Position numbers and translations under genes: made by a program. Below are positions 29,376-38,633 of a stretch of 64,000 nt of DNA, piece after piece. Source of the DNA: Thalassococcus sp. S3 (GTDB taxonomy: Bacteria; Pseudomonadota; Alphaproteobacteria; Rhodobacterales; Rhodobacteraceae); assembly GCF_004216475.1 (NCBI RefSeq), contig NZ_CP022303.1, positions 620,001 to 684,000 on the forward strand, read 5' to 3'. Under the pieces are notes generated by a model. The model was given only the letters and a program-made list of their open reading frames with translations. It did no database searches and was not told where the DNA came from. Numbering within the stretch: the first letter of the stretch is position 1; every line of letters starts with the position of its first letter.

Positions 29376-30773
29376 TTATCCGTCCTCGGACAGCGCGCCG
29401 TTTTCCCAGTTGCCGGTCACTTCCTGACCCGTGGCATAGCGCATGGTGCCTTCGCCCTGGCGTTTTCCGTCCTGGAAGGTGCCTTCGTAGACATCGCCGT
29501 TGGCGTAGGTTGCGATCCCCTGGCCATTGATCTCACCGGAGCGCCATTCGCCGGAATACTGAAAACCGCTGGCCATCACGATCTCTCCAGAGCCCTCACG
29601 CTGACCGTTCACGAATTGACCGGTATAGACCGTGCCATCGGGGTAGGTGGCCTTGCCCTGGCCGTGACGTTGACCGTTTTGCCATTCCCCCTCGTAGCGG
29701 TAGCCGTCCGCATAGGTCATCGTGCCGGTGCCGTGATTGCGGGCATTCTGGAACTCGCCTTCATAGACGACCCCGTTGGAATAGGTTGCGACACCCTTCC
29801 CCTCGATCACCCCGGCCGCCCAGGCGCCAACATAGGTAGAGCCATCCGGATAGGTGATCTTGCCTTCCCCATCCGCAAGGTCGTCCCGGAAGCTGCCCTC
29901 GTAGATAGAGCCGTCGGGATAGGTGACCCGGCCCTGTCCTTCGATCTTGCCGTTCACCCAGCCGCCGACATAGACATATCCGTCCGCTCCGGTGAAGGTC
30001 CCTTGCCCGTGGCGCCGGTCATCCGCGAAGTCGCCTTCGTAGATGTCGCCGTTGGCATAGGTCACCTTGCCCTTGCCTTGACGTTTGCCCCCCGAAAGCT
30101 CGCCCTGATAGACGTCCCCGTTGGCCTGGGTCAGCGTGCCCGTGCCTTCGATCTGTCCGTCTTTCCAGAGCCCGACATAGGTCAGGCCGTCCGGCAGGGT
30201 CAGCGTGCCTTCGCCGTCCCGCTTTCCGGACAGGATGGCCCCTTCATAGACCGCTCCGTCAGGATAGGTGATCGTGCCCATGCCCTGTTTGACGCCGTTG
30301 ACCCAGTCGCCACGGTATTCATAGCCTCCCGGGCTTTGCATCACGCCCTTGCCATCATGCTGGGCATTCCGGAAAGACCCCTCGTAGCGGACACCATTTG
30401 CATAGATCGCCACGCCCTGCCCGTTGATGACGCCGTTTTCCCATTCCCCTTCGTAGGTGCCGCCATCGGCGAAGGTGATCTTGCCTATTCCGTTCGGCTT
30501 GCCTTTGGCGAATTCGCCTTCGTAAATGGATCCGTTCGGGAACCTTGCGACGCCCTGGCCGCGGATCTCTCCATCCACCCATTCGCCCGAATACTGATAG
30601 CCGTTGGGCAGGGTGTAAGTGCCGGTGCCGTGTTGAAGGCCGCCGCGAAACGTTCCTTCGTAAACGCCGCCGTCATCGTATTGCTTGGTCAGAACCTGGC
30701 CGTCCTGAGCCAGGGCGACCGATGTCGCCATGACCGAGAAAACAAAGCCCATCGCTGCTATTCTGGGGGTCAT
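29376..30773 (-). CDS. Secreted MORN-repeat protein, 465 aa
   Basis: It begins with a Sec signal peptide (MTPRIAAMGFVFSVMATSVA, cleavage near ALA-QDG). The whole mature chain is about eighteen 23-residue MORN repeats plus a partial one, each of the form xYEGxxxxGxxxGxGxxxYxxG. The chain has no catalytic domain, so it is probably a periplasmic or surface scaffold or lipid-binding array. MORN arrays in bacteria are poorly characterised. The ATG at 30773 gives the signal peptide directly; an ORF extension of 25 residues would bury it. Single gene, divergent from nadE. Confidence 0.88.
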   Translation of the reverse strand: MTPRIAAMGFVFSVMATSVALAQDGQVLTKQYDDGGVYEGTFRGGLQHGTGTYTLPNGYQYSGEWVDGEIRGQGVARFPNGSIYEGEFAKGKPNGIGKITFADGGTYEGEWENGVINGQGVAIYANGVRYEGSFRNAQHDGKGVMQSPGGYEYRGDWVNGVKQGMGTITYPDGAVYEGAILSGKRDGEGTLTLPDGLTYVGLWKDGQIEGTGTLTQANGDVYQGELSGGKRQGKGKVTYANGDIYEGDFADDRRHGQGTFTGADGYVYVGGWVNGKIEGQGRVTYPDGSIYEGSFRDDLADGEGKITYPDGSTYVGAWAAGVIEGKGVATYSNGVVYEGEFQNARNHGTGTMTYADGYRYEGEWQNGQRHGQGKATYPDGTVYTGQFVNGQREGSGEIVMASGFQYSGEWRSGEINGQGIATYANGDVYEGTFQDGKRQGEGTMRYATGQEVTGNWENGALSEDG

Positions 30774-30928
30774 GATTTGTCCTGAATGCGCCTGCTCTGC
30801 CCGTTTGCCGGGTGGCAAGAGGTTAAGACAGCAGGCGTCCCGGGGCAATGTCTTTTGCCGCAGGCCTCTTTCCCTTCGATTGGGATCTGCTAAATCCTGC
30901 AGTCATCCAGGCAGGCTAGGGGACCGAC

Positions 30929-32587
30929 ATGGCCGAACGTTTCCGCATCACCCTCGCACAATTGAACCCGACCGTGGGCGATCTGGCCGGCAACGCAGCC
31001 AAGGCGCATGCCGCCTGGAAGGCGGGGCGGGATGCTGGGGCCGATCTGGTGGCGCTGCCGGAGATGTTTATCACCGGCTACAATGCCCAGGATCTGGTGA
31101 TGAAGCCTGCTTTTCATACCGCGGCGATCGCGGAGGTAAGGGCCCTCGCAGAAGCCTGCGCGGACGGGCCCGCCCTTGCCATTGGAGGCCCCTGGGTCGA
31201 GGCGACGGAGCTCTATAACGCCTATTTCATCCTCAAGGGTGGCCGGATCGCCAGCACACAGCTTAAACATCACCTGCCCAACGAAACGGTTTTCGATGAG
31301 GTTCGCATCTTTGACGCGGGCCCCCTGGGCGGTCCTTACAGTGTTGGAAACACACGGATCGGCAGCCCGATCTGCGAGGATGCCTGGCACGAAGATGTCG
31401 CTGAAACCATGGCCGAAACCGGGGCGGAGTTTCTGCTTGTGCCGAATGGCTCACCTTACTACCGAAACAAGTTCGAGACGCGGCTGAACCTGATGGTGTC
31501 TCGCGTGGTCGAGACGGGTCTGCCGCTGATCTATCTCAACATGGTCGGGGGACAGGACGATCAGGTTTTCGACGGCGGATCCTTCGTGCTGAACCCCGGC
31601 GGGACGCTTGCGGTGCAACTTCCGGTCTTCGAAGAGGTCATAACCCAGCTCGATCTTGAGCGGACCGCAGACGGCTGGCGCGCCTTGCCCGGAGAGGTGG
31701 CTGTGCATCCCGATGCTTACGAGCAGGATTATCGGGTCATGGTCACTGCCTTGCGGGATTACATGGACAAGACCGGGTTCAAGAAGGTGCTTCTCGGGCT
31801 CTCCGGCGGTATCGATTCGGCCATTGTGGCCACTATTGCCGTCGATGCACTTGGCGCGGAAAACGTGCGCTGTGTGATGTTGCCCTCGGAATATACCAGC
31901 GAGACTTCGCTGGAGGACGCAAAGGCTGTCGCTGAAAACCTGGGATGCCGGTATGATTTCGTGCCGATCAGCGAGGGACGGGAGGCGATTACAAATACGC
32001 TTGCACCCGTCTTCAACGGACACGAGGCGGATCTGACCGAAGAAAACATCCAGTCGCGCCTTCGGGGTCTGTTGCTTATGGCGATGAGCAACAAGTTCGG
32101 GGAAATGCTGCTGACAACCGGCAACAAGTCAGAAGTGGCGGTGGGCTACGCCACGATCTACGGCGATATGTCGGGCGGGTACAATCCGATCAAGGATCTC
32201 TACAAGACTCGGGTTTTCGAAACCTGCCGCTGGCGCAACGCCCATTATCGGGACTGGATGAAAGGCCCGGACGGCGAGGTCATTCCCGGTCGGGTGATCG
32301 ACAAGCCACCGACGGCCGAGTTGCGGGCCGATCAGAAGGACAGCGACAGTCTGCCCGATTACGCAGAGCTTGATGCGATCCTGGACATCCTGGTGGATCA
32401 GGACGGGTCGATCGAGGATTGCGTTGCCGCCGGATTTGATCGCGAAACGGCCAAGAAGGTCGAACACCTGATTTATGTCAGCGAATACAAGCGCTTTCAG
32501 TCGGCGCCCGGGGCGCGATTGTCCAAGCGCGCCTTCTGGCTCGACCGCCGATATCCCATCGTCAATCGTTGGCGCGACCAGGGCTAG
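30929..32587 (+). CDS. nadE: Glutamine-dependent NAD+ synthetase
   Basis: A 552-aa two-domain enzyme. The N-terminal nitrilase-type glutaminase contains LPEMFITGY (Glu), LKHHLPN (Lys) and SPICEDAWHE (Cys). The C-terminal NAD synthetase domain has the ATP-pyrophosphatase loop LSGGIDSA and TTGNKSEVAVGYAT. It amidates nicotinate adenine dinucleotide as the last step of NAD synthesis. The stop shares a CTAG with the stop of the converging 130-aa gene. Confidence 0.96.
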   Translation: MAERFRITLAQLNPTVGDLAGNAAKAHAAWKAGRDAGADLVALPEMFITGYNAQDLVMKPAFHTAAIAEVRALAEACADGPALAIGGPWVEATELYNAYFILKGGRIASTQLKHHLPNETVFDEVRIFDAGPLGGPYSVGNTRIGSPICEDAWHEDVAETMAETGAEFLLVPNGSPYYRNKFETRLNLMVSRVVETGLPLIYLNMVGGQDDQVFDGGSFVLNPGGTLAVQLPVFEEVITQLDLERTADGWRALPGEVAVHPDAYEQDYRVMVTALRDYMDKTGFKKVLLGLSGGIDSAIVATIAVDALGAENVRCVMLPSEYTSETSLEDAKAVAENLGCRYDFVPISEGREAITNTLAPVFNGHEADLTEENIQSRLRGLLLMAMSNKFGEMLLTTGNKSEVAVGYATIYGDMSGGYNPIKDLYKTRVFETCRWRNAHYRDWMKGPDGEVIPGRVIDKPPTAELRADQKDSDSLPDYAELDAILDILVDQDGSIEDCVAAGFDRETAKKVEHLIYVSEYKRFQSAPGARLSKRAFWLDRRYPIVNRWRDQG

Positions 32588-32976
32588 GCGGGCACGCGGT
32601 CTGGCAGCAGCGGGATCGAACGGGCCAGGTCGGAGCAAAGCGTTTCGCTGCTGTAATAGTTGCGAAGTGCCGATCCGTCGACAAGGTCGTTCTGAGCGGC
32701 GGCGAATGTCTCGATATCTGTCTGACGGTCGCGGGCTCTCCGCTCCGCGATCAACGTCATATAGGCCAGCGTCGTCGTCGCATTGAACTTTTCGGGGACG
32801 CCAGCGGCTGTCGCAAGATGGCGCAGCCCTCGGGCGACAACATGGACCGCTTCGAAGAATTCAAACCGATCCAACGCGGCGACAGCGAGGCCGATATGAT
32901 GCGCGTGGGTGAAGCCATCAGGGGACAGCCGCGCGTCAATCAACTGATCGAGCATGACGTGATAGTCGGTCTTCAT
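32584..32976 (-). CDS. Conserved protein, 130 aa, partner of RHH regulator
   Basis: Not assignable to a named function. It has the pattern of a widespread small helical family seen in bacteria: FTHAHHIGLA near the N-terminus, an evenly spaced helix with GLRHLA, and KFNATTTLAYMTLIAER in the middle. Two adjacent His (HH) and the N-A-T-T-T motif are its most conserved-looking elements. Its ATG overlaps the stop of the upstream ribbon-helix-helix gene by 4 nt, so the two are made together. Confidence 0.7.
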   Translation of the reverse strand: MKTDYHVMLDQLIDARLSPDGFTHAHHIGLAVAALDRFEFFEAVHVVARGLRHLATAAGVPEKFNATTTLAYMTLIAERRARDRQTDIETFAAAQNDLVDGSALRNYYSSETLCSDLARSIPLLPDRVPA

Positions 32977-33227
32977 TCCTCGTGCCCCCCTTCGGACAGT
33001 TTGTGGCTGTCTTCGGCTGTCAGATCGAGGTCATAGACGATCTTGAGGTGCTCGATCTTTTCCAGGGTGACCTGTGAAAAGGGCGCTTTGCCCTCGAATG
33101 CATGCAGCGCCATGCCCTCTACGATCTCTGCAACTGACATGTCGAGGTGTTCGGCAAGTCCCTTGAGGACCTTTAAAAGCCGCCGTTCCAGCCGCAGCCC
33201 GGTTTGCACACGTTCAACTTTTTTCAT
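32973..33227 (-). CDS. Ribbon-helix-helix (CopG/Arc-like) DNA-binding protein
   Basis: An 84-aa protein whose residues 5-45 fit a ribbon-helix-helix fold: beta strand VERVQTGLRLE, helix LLKVLKGLAEHLD, turn MS, helix VAEIVEGMALHAF. The acidic C-terminal tail (DLTAEDSHKLSEGGHEE) could contact a partner protein. AGGA at 8 nt supports the ATG. An 18-bp palindrome lies 11 bp upstream of the start, consistent with autoregulation. The layout resembles antitoxin-first toxin-antitoxin pairs, but the partner is not a known toxin. Confidence 0.72.
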   Translation of the reverse strand: MKKVERVQTGLRLERRLLKVLKGLAEHLDMSVAEIVEGMALHAFEGKAPFSQVTLEKIEHLKIVYDLDLTAEDSHKLSEGGHEE

Positions 33228-33237
33228 CGAATCATCC

Positions 33238-33255
33238 TATCTTGGTACCTAGATA
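33238..33255. promoter_or_regulatory. Putative RHH autoregulatory operator
   Basis: TATCTtGGTACCtAGATA is an 18-bp inverted repeat with one mismatched pair, and a further GGTAGG element lies about 18 bp away. It sits in the 95-bp gap between the RHH gene and the divergent oxidase gene, where it could control one or both. Confidence 0.55.
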
Positions 33256-33322
33256 ACATTTTTGGTAGGTGTGCTCAACACCCCGTCTGGACGGTCGCGC
33301 GTCGGGGTGGCTAGATGCAGCT

Positions 33323-34654
33323 ATGCCGGGACCGACCCCACACCCTGTCAAATCCGATCCGGACGCGCCGCAGCACGCGGACGTGGTGGTCATCGGAGGT
33401 GGCATTATCGGTGCGTCAACCGCGCTCGAGCTTGCCGAACGGGGGCTCAAGGTGGCGCTTTGCGAGAAGGGCGAGATCGGGGCAGAACAATCCTCGCGCA
33501 ATTGGGGCTGGGTCCGCCTCTCCTGGCGCGATCCGCGTGAGATCCCGCTCATGCTCGAGGCGATCCGGGCCTGGGAAACCATGGACAGCCGCACAGGTCG
33601 GCAGACCGGATACCGCCAGACCGGCATTCTCTTCACGGCGCCGGATGAAGCGGCGTTCATGCAAAACGAAGCGTGGTCCCGCCATCTTGAGCCGTTTCAG
33701 GTTGAATTTCAGCTGCTGCGCGGCGCAGAGCTTGATGCCGCGATGCCCGGTCACCGGATGTCTGTGACCGGAGCGCTTTTAACCCCGTGCGACGGCCGGG
33801 CGGAACCACAATGGGCGGCCCCGGCCATCGCAGAGGCCGCGCGTGATGCCGGCGCTGCCGTTTTGACCCGATGTGCCGTGCGCGGCATCGTTCGAGAGGC
33901 GGGCCATGTCAGCGGGGTCGTGACGGAACAGGGGTCGATTAAGTGTTCTCGCGTGGTGCTGGCGGGTGGGGCCTGGTCGCGGCTTTTTGCCGGGAATGAA
34001 GGGGTCGAGTTACCTCAACTCAAGGTCATGAACAGCGTGCTGCGGACAACGCCTGTCGCTAACGGCCCCGACGCTGCCGTCTGGGCGGATCGCTTTGCCC
34101 TTCGCCGGCGTGCCGATGGCGGGTATACGGTTGCTTCGGGCAGTGGGAACCTGGTCGACATCGTACCCGACAGCTTTCGGTTGGCGCGCATGTTCTGGCC
34201 GGCCTTGCGCAATGACTGGCGGAAGCTGGGCTTTCGGCTGTCAGGACGCTGGCGCGAGGAGGCGTCCCTGCCGCGGCGCTGGTCCAAGGACGAGACGACC
34301 GCTTTCGAACGCCATCGCATCCTTGACCCATGCCCATCCAAACGCACCGTAGAGCAGGCCTGGGCCGCAACGCGCGCGGCTTTCCCGATATTCGAAACGG
34401 CGGAGATCGCGCAATCCTGGGCCGGTCTGATTGACGTGACGCCGGACGCGATCCCCGTGATCTCAGAGGTTGAGGATCTACCGGGATTTTTCATCGTGAC
34501 AGGCTTTTCCGGTCATGGCTTTGGTATCGCACCCGGGGCAGGCAAGCTGATGGCGGATCTTGTCACCGCGGTGCAACCCTGCGTGGATCCGACACCCTTT
34601 CGGCTAAGCCGGTTCTCTGACGGCAGCCCCATTACCCTGATGCCTGCGTTCTGA
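33323..34654 (+). CDS. FAD-dependent oxidoreductase, DAO family
   Basis: A 443-aa D-amino-acid-oxidase-fold flavoprotein (glycine/sarcosine oxidase or DadA-like). It has VVVIGGGIIGASTALELAER for FAD binding, SSRNWGWVR near the flavin, and C-terminal WAGLIDVTPDAIPVI and GFSGHGFGIAPGAGKL. The substrate, probably an N-methyl or D-amino acid, cannot be read from sequence. The start at 33323 (MPGPTPHP) is tentative; there is a longer frame with no better signal. Confidence 0.87.
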   Translation: MPGPTPHPVKSDPDAPQHADVVVIGGGIIGASTALELAERGLKVALCEKGEIGAEQSSRNWGWVRLSWRDPREIPLMLEAIRAWETMDSRTGRQTGYRQTGILFTAPDEAAFMQNEAWSRHLEPFQVEFQLLRGAELDAAMPGHRMSVTGALLTPCDGRAEPQWAAPAIAEAARDAGAAVLTRCAVRGIVREAGHVSGVVTEQGSIKCSRVVLAGGAWSRLFAGNEGVELPQLKVMNSVLRTTPVANGPDAAVWADRFALRRRADGGYTVASGSGNLVDIVPDSFRLARMFWPALRNDWRKLGFRLSGRWREEASLPRRWSKDETTAFERHRILDPCPSKRTVEQAWAATRAAFPIFETAEIAQSWAGLIDVTPDAIPVISEVEDLPGFFIVTGFSGHGFGIAPGAGKLMADLVTAVQPCVDPTPFRLSRFSDGSPITLMPAF

Positions 34655-34660
34655 GAACAT

Positions 34661-34684
34661 CGCCCCGGCGTGAGCACCGGGGCG
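34661..34684. terminator. Bidirectional GC hairpin between convergent genes
   Basis: CGCCCCGG / CCGGGGCG form a perfect 8-bp stem with an 8-nt loop, located in the 39-bp gap between the ends of two convergent genes. No T tract follows on either strand, so termination strength is uncertain. Confidence 0.55.
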
Positions 34685-34693
34685 CGCCATGGT

Positions 34694-35632
34694 TTAGCCC
34701 ATAAGCTGATAGCTGACCGGCACATAGCGGAAGCCATCGCCGCGCGGCTCGACGAAACCTGCGGCGGGAAAGGGCATATGATAGCCGATCATGGGGATCT
34801 TGTCGGCGGCCAGCATTCCAAGGACTGACCGGCGCGACGCCGCGGCGGCGTCGGGATCTGCATCAAAGCTGAAGGCCCAATCAGGACGGGCAAAAGACCA
34901 GACGTAGTGATTGGCCAGGTCTGCGGTCAGGACAAGTTGCCGTCCCCCGCTTTCCAGCATGTAACACATATGGCCGGGCGTATGACCAAAGCTTGCAAGC
35001 GATGTGATGCCCGACGCGACGCTTCCGCCATCTTCGATAAAGCTCATCTTTTCAGCCATAGGCGTGACGAGCGAGGCGACCATGTCGCCAACCCGGTTGC
35101 CGGCATCCATGGCCGACCAGAAATCGTATTCCGCGGCGGCGGTCACATAGCGGGCATTGGGAAAGGTCGGGCTGCCATCCGTCATCATGCCACCGATATG
35201 ATCGGGATGCATGTGGGTCAGAACGACGACATCCACCGCGTCTGGGGAAATGCCTGCGGCGGCGAGTGCGGTTGTGATACCACTTTGGCCAAGCCCGGTG
35301 TCGAAAAGCACGATCTCCGATCCGGTATCCACAACTGTTGGCGTGAAGTAGAATTGCGTCTGGTCTGCCGGAATGAAGTTTTCTTCCGCGATCTGCTCGA
35401 ACTCACCCTCGGGCGCGGCGCCGCCGAAGAGAGCCTTGGGATCGTCGCGCATCGCGCTGCCATCCAGCAACGTGGTGACCGACATCTCGCCCATGCGGAA
35501 GGTATGTGCCACGGGCGCTTCTGCGCCGCTGCCATGGCCGGCCGCCGAAAGGGCCGAGGCGCTTGCTGCAAGTGGCAGGGCCGCCGCGCCCATCAGGGCC
35601 GCACGGCGGGTCAGGTTCGGGGAAGGGATCAT
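34694..35632 (-). CDS. Tat-exported metallo-beta-lactamase-fold hydrolase
   Basis: A 312-aa MBL-fold protein. A twin-arginine signal (TRRAALMGAAALPLAASA) indicates folded export to the periplasm. The zinc motif THMHPDHIGG, then a later FGHTPGH and TADLANH, give the two-metal site of the quorum-quenching-lactonase/AHL or related class; the substrate is unknown. AGGAGC precedes the ATG at 35632. Alone in its transcription unit, ending at a GC hairpin shared with the oxidase gene. Confidence 0.85.
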   Translation of the reverse strand: MIPSPNLTRRAALMGAAALPLAASASALSAAGHGSGAEAPVAHTFRMGEMSVTTLLDGSAMRDDPKALFGGAAPEGEFEQIAEENFIPADQTQFYFTPTVVDTGSEIVLFDTGLGQSGITTALAAAGISPDAVDVVVLTHMHPDHIGGMMTDGSPTFPNARYVTAAAEYDFWSAMDAGNRVGDMVASLVTPMAEKMSFIEDGGSVASGITSLASFGHTPGHMCYMLESGGRQLVLTADLANHYVWSFARPDWAFSFDADPDAAAASRRSVLGMLAADKIPMIGYHMPFPAAGFVEPRGDGFRYVPVSYQLMG

Positions 35633-35737
35633 GTCTCGCTCCTTACATGTGTCCGACACAAATCTTAGTACGACTGACACGAAATTCCTCCGTCGCTCTG
35701 CGACCGTCATGGTAACTTTATCGCGATGGTAAGACGT

Positions 35738-36154
35738 ATGACGATACAGGCGGATCAGGATAAGCCCGCGTATCTCGCGGCGGTCGAACCCGATATGCGG
35801 CGCGCTGACGCCAGAACGCTGCGTCGGTTCCTGCAGTGGATGACCGGTTTTCAGCCAAAGATCTGGGGCGGTTCGATGCCGGGTGATGGCTGCTATGATT
35901 GCCGTCATGCAAGCGGACACAAAGGCAACATTCTCCCAACAGGTTTCGCATCGCGGAAATCGGCCTCTTCGGCTTATGTCATGCCTGGATATGCGGCCTT
36001 TTCATCGATCCTCCTTCGATTGGGAAAGCATAGGATTGGTGCGTCCTGCTTAGATGTGAACCGGATCGTCGATATTGATCTGGACGTTCTGACGGAATTG
36101 ATCCAAGCGGGGCGAAAGGATTTGGGGCGACGTTGGACTGTCCAATCCGAATAA
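35738..36154 (+). CDS. DUF1801 domain protein
   Basis: About 138 aa. KIWGGSMPGDGCYDCRHASG, then TGFASRKSASSAYVMPGY, then LGKHRIGASCLDVNRI, define the DUF1801/YdhG-like family, which has an iron-chaperone-like fold and no settled function. Typical members read YHYRYASG where this one has DCRHASG. Start uncertain: ATG at 35726 or 35738, neither with a strong Shine-Dalgarno. Confidence 0.75.
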   Translation: MTIQADQDKPAYLAAVEPDMRRADARTLRRFLQWMTGFQPKIWGGSMPGDGCYDCRHASGHKGNILPTGFASRKSASSAYVMPGYAAFSSILLRLGKHRIGASCLDVNRIVDIDLDVLTELIQAGRKDLGRRWTVQSE

Positions 36155-36169
36155 GAGGTGTGTGGCGCA

Positions 36170-37198
36170 ATGACATGGCGGATCTGGGCCATCGCGATCG
36201 GCCTGACCCTTGCGGTCGCAGGCCTGCCGTTGGCGTCCTCATCAGATCGCTTCGAGACCGCGGTGTCCCTCTGGCTTGATGGAGATGACGCAGGCGCGCT
36301 GCCCGAATTTGCCGATCTCGCGCAGCAGGGGCACGCATTGGCCCGGATTTTGCTGGCCCAGATCGAGCTGATGGACAAAGGCCCGTCGCAATTTCGGCGA
36401 AACCTGACGCCAGATCAGGCGCGTGCGCTTTTTCGCAGAAGCTCGACCGACGGAGGACCGGCAACAAGCTGGCTTGCGGTTGAGGATCAGCAGGGCAATG
36501 CCCTGGCGCGCGCTCTGCGGGCGTCCCGCTTTCCGGATGTGCAGCCCGAGCTGATCGATGAGCTGAGGGAGATGGGAGAGGCGCAGGCCACCGACTATCC
36601 AACCAGGATCCTCGCGCTCTACGGAACATCCGAGGATCGGCGCGCGCTATTAAAGAGCGATGCGCTGTTGCCGGAGTTGCGGCCCTATCTGCTTTATCTC
36701 GAAAACAATCCCGAACTGCAGGGCGATGGCATCTATGTTTTGCGCCATATCACCGGTCTGGGCGATATGATCGACGGCGCAGACGAGGACACCCGCGGGA
36801 TCGCTGGTCTTCTTGCGCTGGGATACGGTTACGGTGATACAAATCCGGACAATCGCTGGCACGCCACCGTGACGGACTGGATCATGACGGACGAGGCAAC
36901 GCGGCCCATCGCCGACCTCTGTCGGGGGGAATGCGGTGCGCAGGCAGGCGCATGTGGCTTTGCCCTCACCGCGCTGACCGGCGGCTATTTCGAGGTGATC
37001 CGTCTCGATTCGCCCTTGGAAACGGTCATTCCACAGGACACGTTTCTCTCTAGCCCGAGGGCGCGGTTGATGGCGTTGCGCCGGGCGGCCTTCACCCGGG
37101 CGGAGACGGCTGGTCCTCGGGCCTCCATCCGGGAGATCGCGGAGATGAGCCAATGCGCCGCCGACCTTGTGGCGCAGGCACGCTCCGGCGGCCTCTGA
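36170..37198 (+). CDS. Exported hypothetical protein with SEL1-like start
   Basis: 342 aa with a signal peptide (MTWRIWAIAIGLTLAVAGLP, cleavage near ASS). Residues 30-100 look like one or two Sel1/TPR-like helical repeats (AVSLWLDGDDAGALPEFADL, with QQGHALARILLAQIEL after it). The C-terminal part has cysteines (LCRGECGAQAGACGF), perhaps a disulphide. No family name. AAGAGG lies upstream of the ATG at 36170; a GTG 12 nt earlier is the alternative. Confidence 0.65.
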   Translation: MTWRIWAIAIGLTLAVAGLPLASSSDRFETAVSLWLDGDDAGALPEFADLAQQGHALARILLAQIELMDKGPSQFRRNLTPDQARALFRRSSTDGGPATSWLAVEDQQGNALARALRASRFPDVQPELIDELREMGEAQATDYPTRILALYGTSEDRRALLKSDALLPELRPYLLYLENNPELQGDGIYVLRHITGLGDMIDGADEDTRGIAGLLALGYGYGDTNPDNRWHATVTDWIMTDEATRPIADLCRGECGAQAGACGFALTALTGGYFEVIRLDSPLETVIPQDTFLSSPRARLMALRRAAFTRAETAGPRASIREIAEMSQCAADLVAQARSGGL

Positions 37199-37260
37199 CT
37201 GTCGCTGTTCTGGACAAAACGGTGTCCCTGTGAGACATGGCGCGCAAGCAGGAGACGCAG

Positions 37261-38592
37261 ATGACCACCACCCGTTTCGCCCCATCCCCGACCGGCTATA
37301 TCCATGTCGGAAACCTCAGAACCGCGCTGATGAACTATCTCATCGCGCGCAAGGCCGGGGGCACCTTCATTCTGCGCATCGACGATACGGATCCGGAGCG
37401 TTCCAAGGAAGAGTATGTCGATGCGATCAAGGAGGATCTCGACTGGCTGGGTCTGCACTGGGACCGGGTCGAACGACAATCCGAACGCTTGGATCGCTAT
37501 GCGGAGGCCGCCGACACCCTGCGCAAGATGGGACGTTTCTACGAGGCGTTTGAAACCCCAACCGAACTGGATCTCAAGCGCAAGAAACAGCTCAACATGG
37601 GTCGTCCGCCCGTCTATGACCGCGCGGCCCTTGCCCTCAGCGATGACCAAAAGCAGGCCTTGCGGGCAGAGCGTGGGGACGGCGTCTGGCGGTTCAAGCT
37701 TGATCATGCGCGGATCGAATGGGTCGATGGTATCCTTGGCGACACCTCCATTGACGCGGCAAGCGTCAGTGATCCGGTGCTCATCCGGGGCGACGGTCAG
37801 GTTCTCTATACGCTGGCATCGGTGGTCGACGACACCGAGATGGGCGTCACCGATGTGGTCCGCGGGTCGGACCATGTCACCAATACGGCGACCCAGATCC
37901 AGATCATCGAAGCCCTTGGCGGGACCTGTCCGCGTTTCGCACATCACAGTCTGCTGACGGGGCCCCAGGGCGAGGCGCTGTCGAAGCGGCTTGGCACGCT
38001 TGCCCTGCGTGACTTGCGCGCACAGGGGGTGGAACCGATGGCTTTGCTCAGCCATATGGCGCGGCTCGGCTCAAGCGATCCTATTGAGCTTCGCGCCGAC
38101 ATGGCCGAGCTGGTTGATGGGTTCGATATCGGGCGCTTTGGCGCGGCACCGACCAAGTTTGACGAGGCGGACCTTTTCCCGCTGACCGCAAGGCATCTGC
38201 AGACGCTGCCTTTCAATGCAGTTGCAGGCACGATCGCGGAGATCGGCGTGCCGGATCATCAGGCTGAGCAGTTCTGGACGGTCACACGAGACAATATCAC
38301 GACGCTGTCCGATCTGCAGGACTGGTGGCGACTGTTCCGCGAGGGCGCAGAGCCGGTCATCGACGACGAAGATACCGATTTCGTCCGCGAGGCGATGACG
38401 CTGCTTGCAGACGCGCCATTCGACGAGGCCACGTGGGCAACCTGGACCGCAGCCGTGAAGGAGGCCACCGGACGCAAGGGCAGATCCCTGTTCATGCCAC
38501 TGCGCAAGGCGCTGACCGGACAGTCTCACGGACCGGACATGGCCGCTGTCATGCCCCTCTTGCAGGTCGTGCGGGCGAGGGAAAACCGTTGA
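37261..38592 (+). CDS. gltX: Glutamyl-tRNA synthetase
   Basis: 443 aa, class I aminoacyl-tRNA synthetase. The HIGH motif is RFAPSPTGYIHVGN and the KMSKS equivalent is ALSKR. FILRIDDTDPERS is the Glu-binding region. The start at 37261 is favoured because AGGAG lies 6 nt upstream and gives MTTTRFAPSP; the ATG at 37237 adds eight residues. Many alphaproteobacteria carry two GltX copies, one specialised for tRNA-Gln. I cannot tell which this one is. Confidence 0.95.
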   Translation: MTTTRFAPSPTGYIHVGNLRTALMNYLIARKAGGTFILRIDDTDPERSKEEYVDAIKEDLDWLGLHWDRVERQSERLDRYAEAADTLRKMGRFYEAFETPTELDLKRKKQLNMGRPPVYDRAALALSDDQKQALRAERGDGVWRFKLDHARIEWVDGILGDTSIDAASVSDPVLIRGDGQVLYTLASVVDDTEMGVTDVVRGSDHVTNTATQIQIIEALGGTCPRFAHHSLLTGPQGEALSKRLGTLALRDLRAQGVEPMALLSHMARLGSSDPIELRADMAELVDGFDIGRFGAAPTKFDEADLFPLTARHLQTLPFNAVAGTIAEIGVPDHQAEQFWTVTRDNITTLSDLQDWWRLFREGAEPVIDDEDTDFVREAMTLLADAPFDEATWATWTAAVKEATGRKGRSLFMPLRKALTGQSHGPDMAAVMPLLQVVRARENR

Positions 38593-38633
38593 TACCCACC
38601 GCCATCGGTCGGGACGGGTAGGACCTGCCCGGC

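Noticed and set aside
29262..30785. A 507-aa open frame on the plus strand covering the whole MORN gene
   Set aside because: It is a mirror of the MORN gene: the 69-bp period of the repeats keeps the reverse frame free of stops. No ribosome-binding site, signal peptide or family match. The minus-strand MORN protein has both.
33238..33255. The palindrome upstream of the RHH gene as a restriction-avoidance or terminator element
   Set aside because: No GC-rich stem with T tract, and its location in a promoter region favours an operator.
35726..36154. DUF1801 gene as a pseudogene because its motif differs from the usual YHYRYASG
   Set aside because: The frame is intact, the other two family motifs are present, and substitution alone does not show inactivation.
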